IMG/VR virus record: IMGVR_UViG_3300032293_002265
Coordinates: 1-21,483 of that record
Reading direction: 5' to 3' (one strand)
Source of the DNA: a virus
DNA: 21,483 nucleotides
Made by a program: the position numbers and the translations under genes. Under the pieces are notes generated by a model. The model worked only from the letters and a program-made list of their open reading frames with translations, was not told the origin of the DNA and did not search any database. Positions 20,736 to 21,483 of the stretch are shown here, piece by piece (the stretch's first letter is position 1; every line of letters begins with the position of its first letter).

Positions 20736-21483
20736 TTATACAATTGACCAACGAGCGCCACTCTGAACTGTTACTGTATATCCACTATTTATTCGAATTG
20801 GTCCAACACTCATTTCATTATAAGCGGAAGTTATAGTATAATTCTCATTTAAAATCGGAACATTACGGAAGAATGGTTTATTGGACACAGTAAATGGTCC
20901 TCCAGTAGAAAATTCTCCAGTAGAAGGATTGTAAGTAAGTTTTGGTGTATCAAGTTTAATATTAGTTTGTTGGATCCCTTCTCCAAGTACAAATGATGGA
21001 TAATATAATTGATTATCACTTACTCTTAAAACATTTGTTTTATCTGCATTGGCAGCACCAGTTCCCGGAGGACCTTGAAGTCCTTGAGCTCCTTGTCCAC
21101 CACCACCTTGAAGTCCTTGAGTCGATCTTCCTTGAGCACCTTGAAAACCTGTCCCTTGAATTCCTTGAGTCCCTTGATCTCCTTTAGTACCATCACTACC
21201 AAAACCACCTTGAATTCCTTGAACGCTTCTTCCTTGAGTTCCTTGATCACCTTTTTCACCTTGAAGTCCTTGAGTTCCTTGAGTTCCTTGAGCGCCTCTT
21301 CCTTGAAGTCCTTGAATTCCTTGATCACCTTTTTCACCTTGAAGTCCTTGAGTTCCTTGAGTTCCTTGAAGTCCTTGAGCACCTCGTCCTTGAAGTCCTT
21401 GAATTCCTTGATCACCCTTTTCACCTTGAAGTCCTTGTCTTCCTTGAAGTCCTTGTCTTCCTTGAGTACCTTGATCTCCTTGA
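20736..21483 (-). CDS. Collagen-like fibre protein, 5' end outside window (partial)
   Basis: The minus-strand frame ending at TAA 20736-20738 stays open to the right edge (248 residues visible). The first about 140 residues are Gly-X-Y triplets, mostly GLQ, GTQ, GIQ with GEKGDQ, ending GLQGPPGTGAANADK. The rest (about 100 residues) is a beta-rich head: VLRVSDNQLYYPSFVLGEGI ... TSAYNEMSVGPIRINSGYTV then TVQSGARWSIV, a C-terminal domain I associate with marine T4-like phage fibres. Collagen-like triple helices give rigid shafts in phage fibres. The start and any attachment domain lie beyond the window. Gln at Y is typical of phage and bacterial collagens, which lack hydroxyproline. Confidence 0.85.
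   Translation of the reverse strand, partial: QGDQGTQGRQGLQGRQGLQGEKGDQGIQGLQGRGAQGLQGTQGTQGLQGEKGDQGIQGLQGRGAQGTQGTQGLQGEKGDQGTQGRSVQGIQGGFGSDGTKGDQGTQGIQGTGFQGAQGRSTQGLQGGGGQGAQGLQGPPGTGAANADKTNVLRVSDNQLYYPSFVLGEGIQQTNIKLDTPKLTYNPSTGEFSTGGPFTVSNKPFFRNVPILNENYTITSAYNEMSVGPIRINSGYTVTVQSGARWSIV
20786..20793 (-). promoter_or_regulatory. Possible internal late promoter box AATAAATA
   Basis: AATAAATA on the minus strand lies inside the 3' end of the collagen-like gene, about 57 nt before ATG 20729. It matches the late box, but the DNA is AT-rich and coding, so a chance match is possible. Confidence 0.3.
21059..21483 (-). repeat. 9-nt periodic repeats encoding Gly-X-Gln
   Basis: The DNA is built from CAAGGA-NNN units, with longer near-identical blocks of about 78-87 nt that each begin with the codons for LQGEKGDQG. 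At least three such blocks are visible. The periodicity is coding and reflects the collagen-like triplets. Such arrays can expand or contract by recombination. Confidence 0.85.

Noticed and set aside
21026-21424. 132-codon Lys/Phe/Glu-rich minus-strand frame
   Set aside because: It is the shifted reading of the 9-nt repeats of the collagen-like gene; the Gly-X-Gln frame stays open across the region and joins a recognisable C-terminal head.
21059-21483. Repeat array resembling a CRISPR or tandem satellite
   Set aside because: The repeats have 9-nt codon periodicity without unique spacers and encode collagen-like triplets.

Overview
The window looks like part of a tailed-phage genome of the T4-like marine myovirus type, most likely a cyanophage infecting Synechococcus or Prochlorococcus; a related marine host such as SAR11 cannot be excluded. 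The grounds are: every supported gene lies on the minus strand with almost no intergenic space; the DNA is AT-rich; there are very large beta-structured tail-fibre proteins, S74 self-cleaving chaperone domains, a tail-collar protein and a collagen-like fibre; T4/cyanophage-type late promoter boxes (NATAAATA) precede several structural genes; and three phage tRNAs are present. These assignments come from family recognition by eye, without database searches.

Layout, in the direction of transcription (right to left). (1) 21483-15363, adhesion module: a collagen-like Gly-X-Gln fibre protein (5' end outside the window), a small structural protein, a tail protein of the ADQ/YHGG type, a tail-collar protein, a fibre-assembly-like protein, a mini-fibre with an S74 chaperone, and a 973-residue glycine-rich fibre/adhesin. 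(2) 15354-14605, an early-type islet inside the late region: consensus sigma70 promoters (TTGACA, 17 bp, TATAAT) drive a 61-residue protein, a Phd/YefM-like antitoxin, tRNA-Ile(UAU), tRNA with anticodon CAU, and tRNA-Leu(UAA). A perfect 10-bp hairpin fills the gap between the first two tRNAs. (3) 14572-5188, virion module: a 101-residue acidic protein, a 1838-residue fibre protein ending in an S74 domain, a 633-residue fibre, a 415-residue glycine- and cysteine-rich adhesin, and a 112-residue zinc-finger-like protein. (4) 5191-2579, nucleic-acid module: a promoter-terminator unit that could make an ~80-nt RNA, an SF2 helicase and a DUF262 (ParB/GmrS-like) protein. (5) 2525-1, a run of about twelve small, mostly hypothetical genes with 1- to 56-nt overlaps, read from one extended -10 promoter.

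The structural genes probably form late transcription units encoding host-recognition fibres with their chaperones. The islet and the small-gene/helicase region carry host-type sigma70 promoters and are probably expressed early. The least expected signals are a repeated gene-boundary module (an 18-nt dyad, then a GC hairpin, then TGCTATAAT) before two different genes, the tRNA spacer hairpin, the UAU-anticodon tRNA, and the candidate small RNA. No gene-free stretch longer than 300 bases exists in the window.
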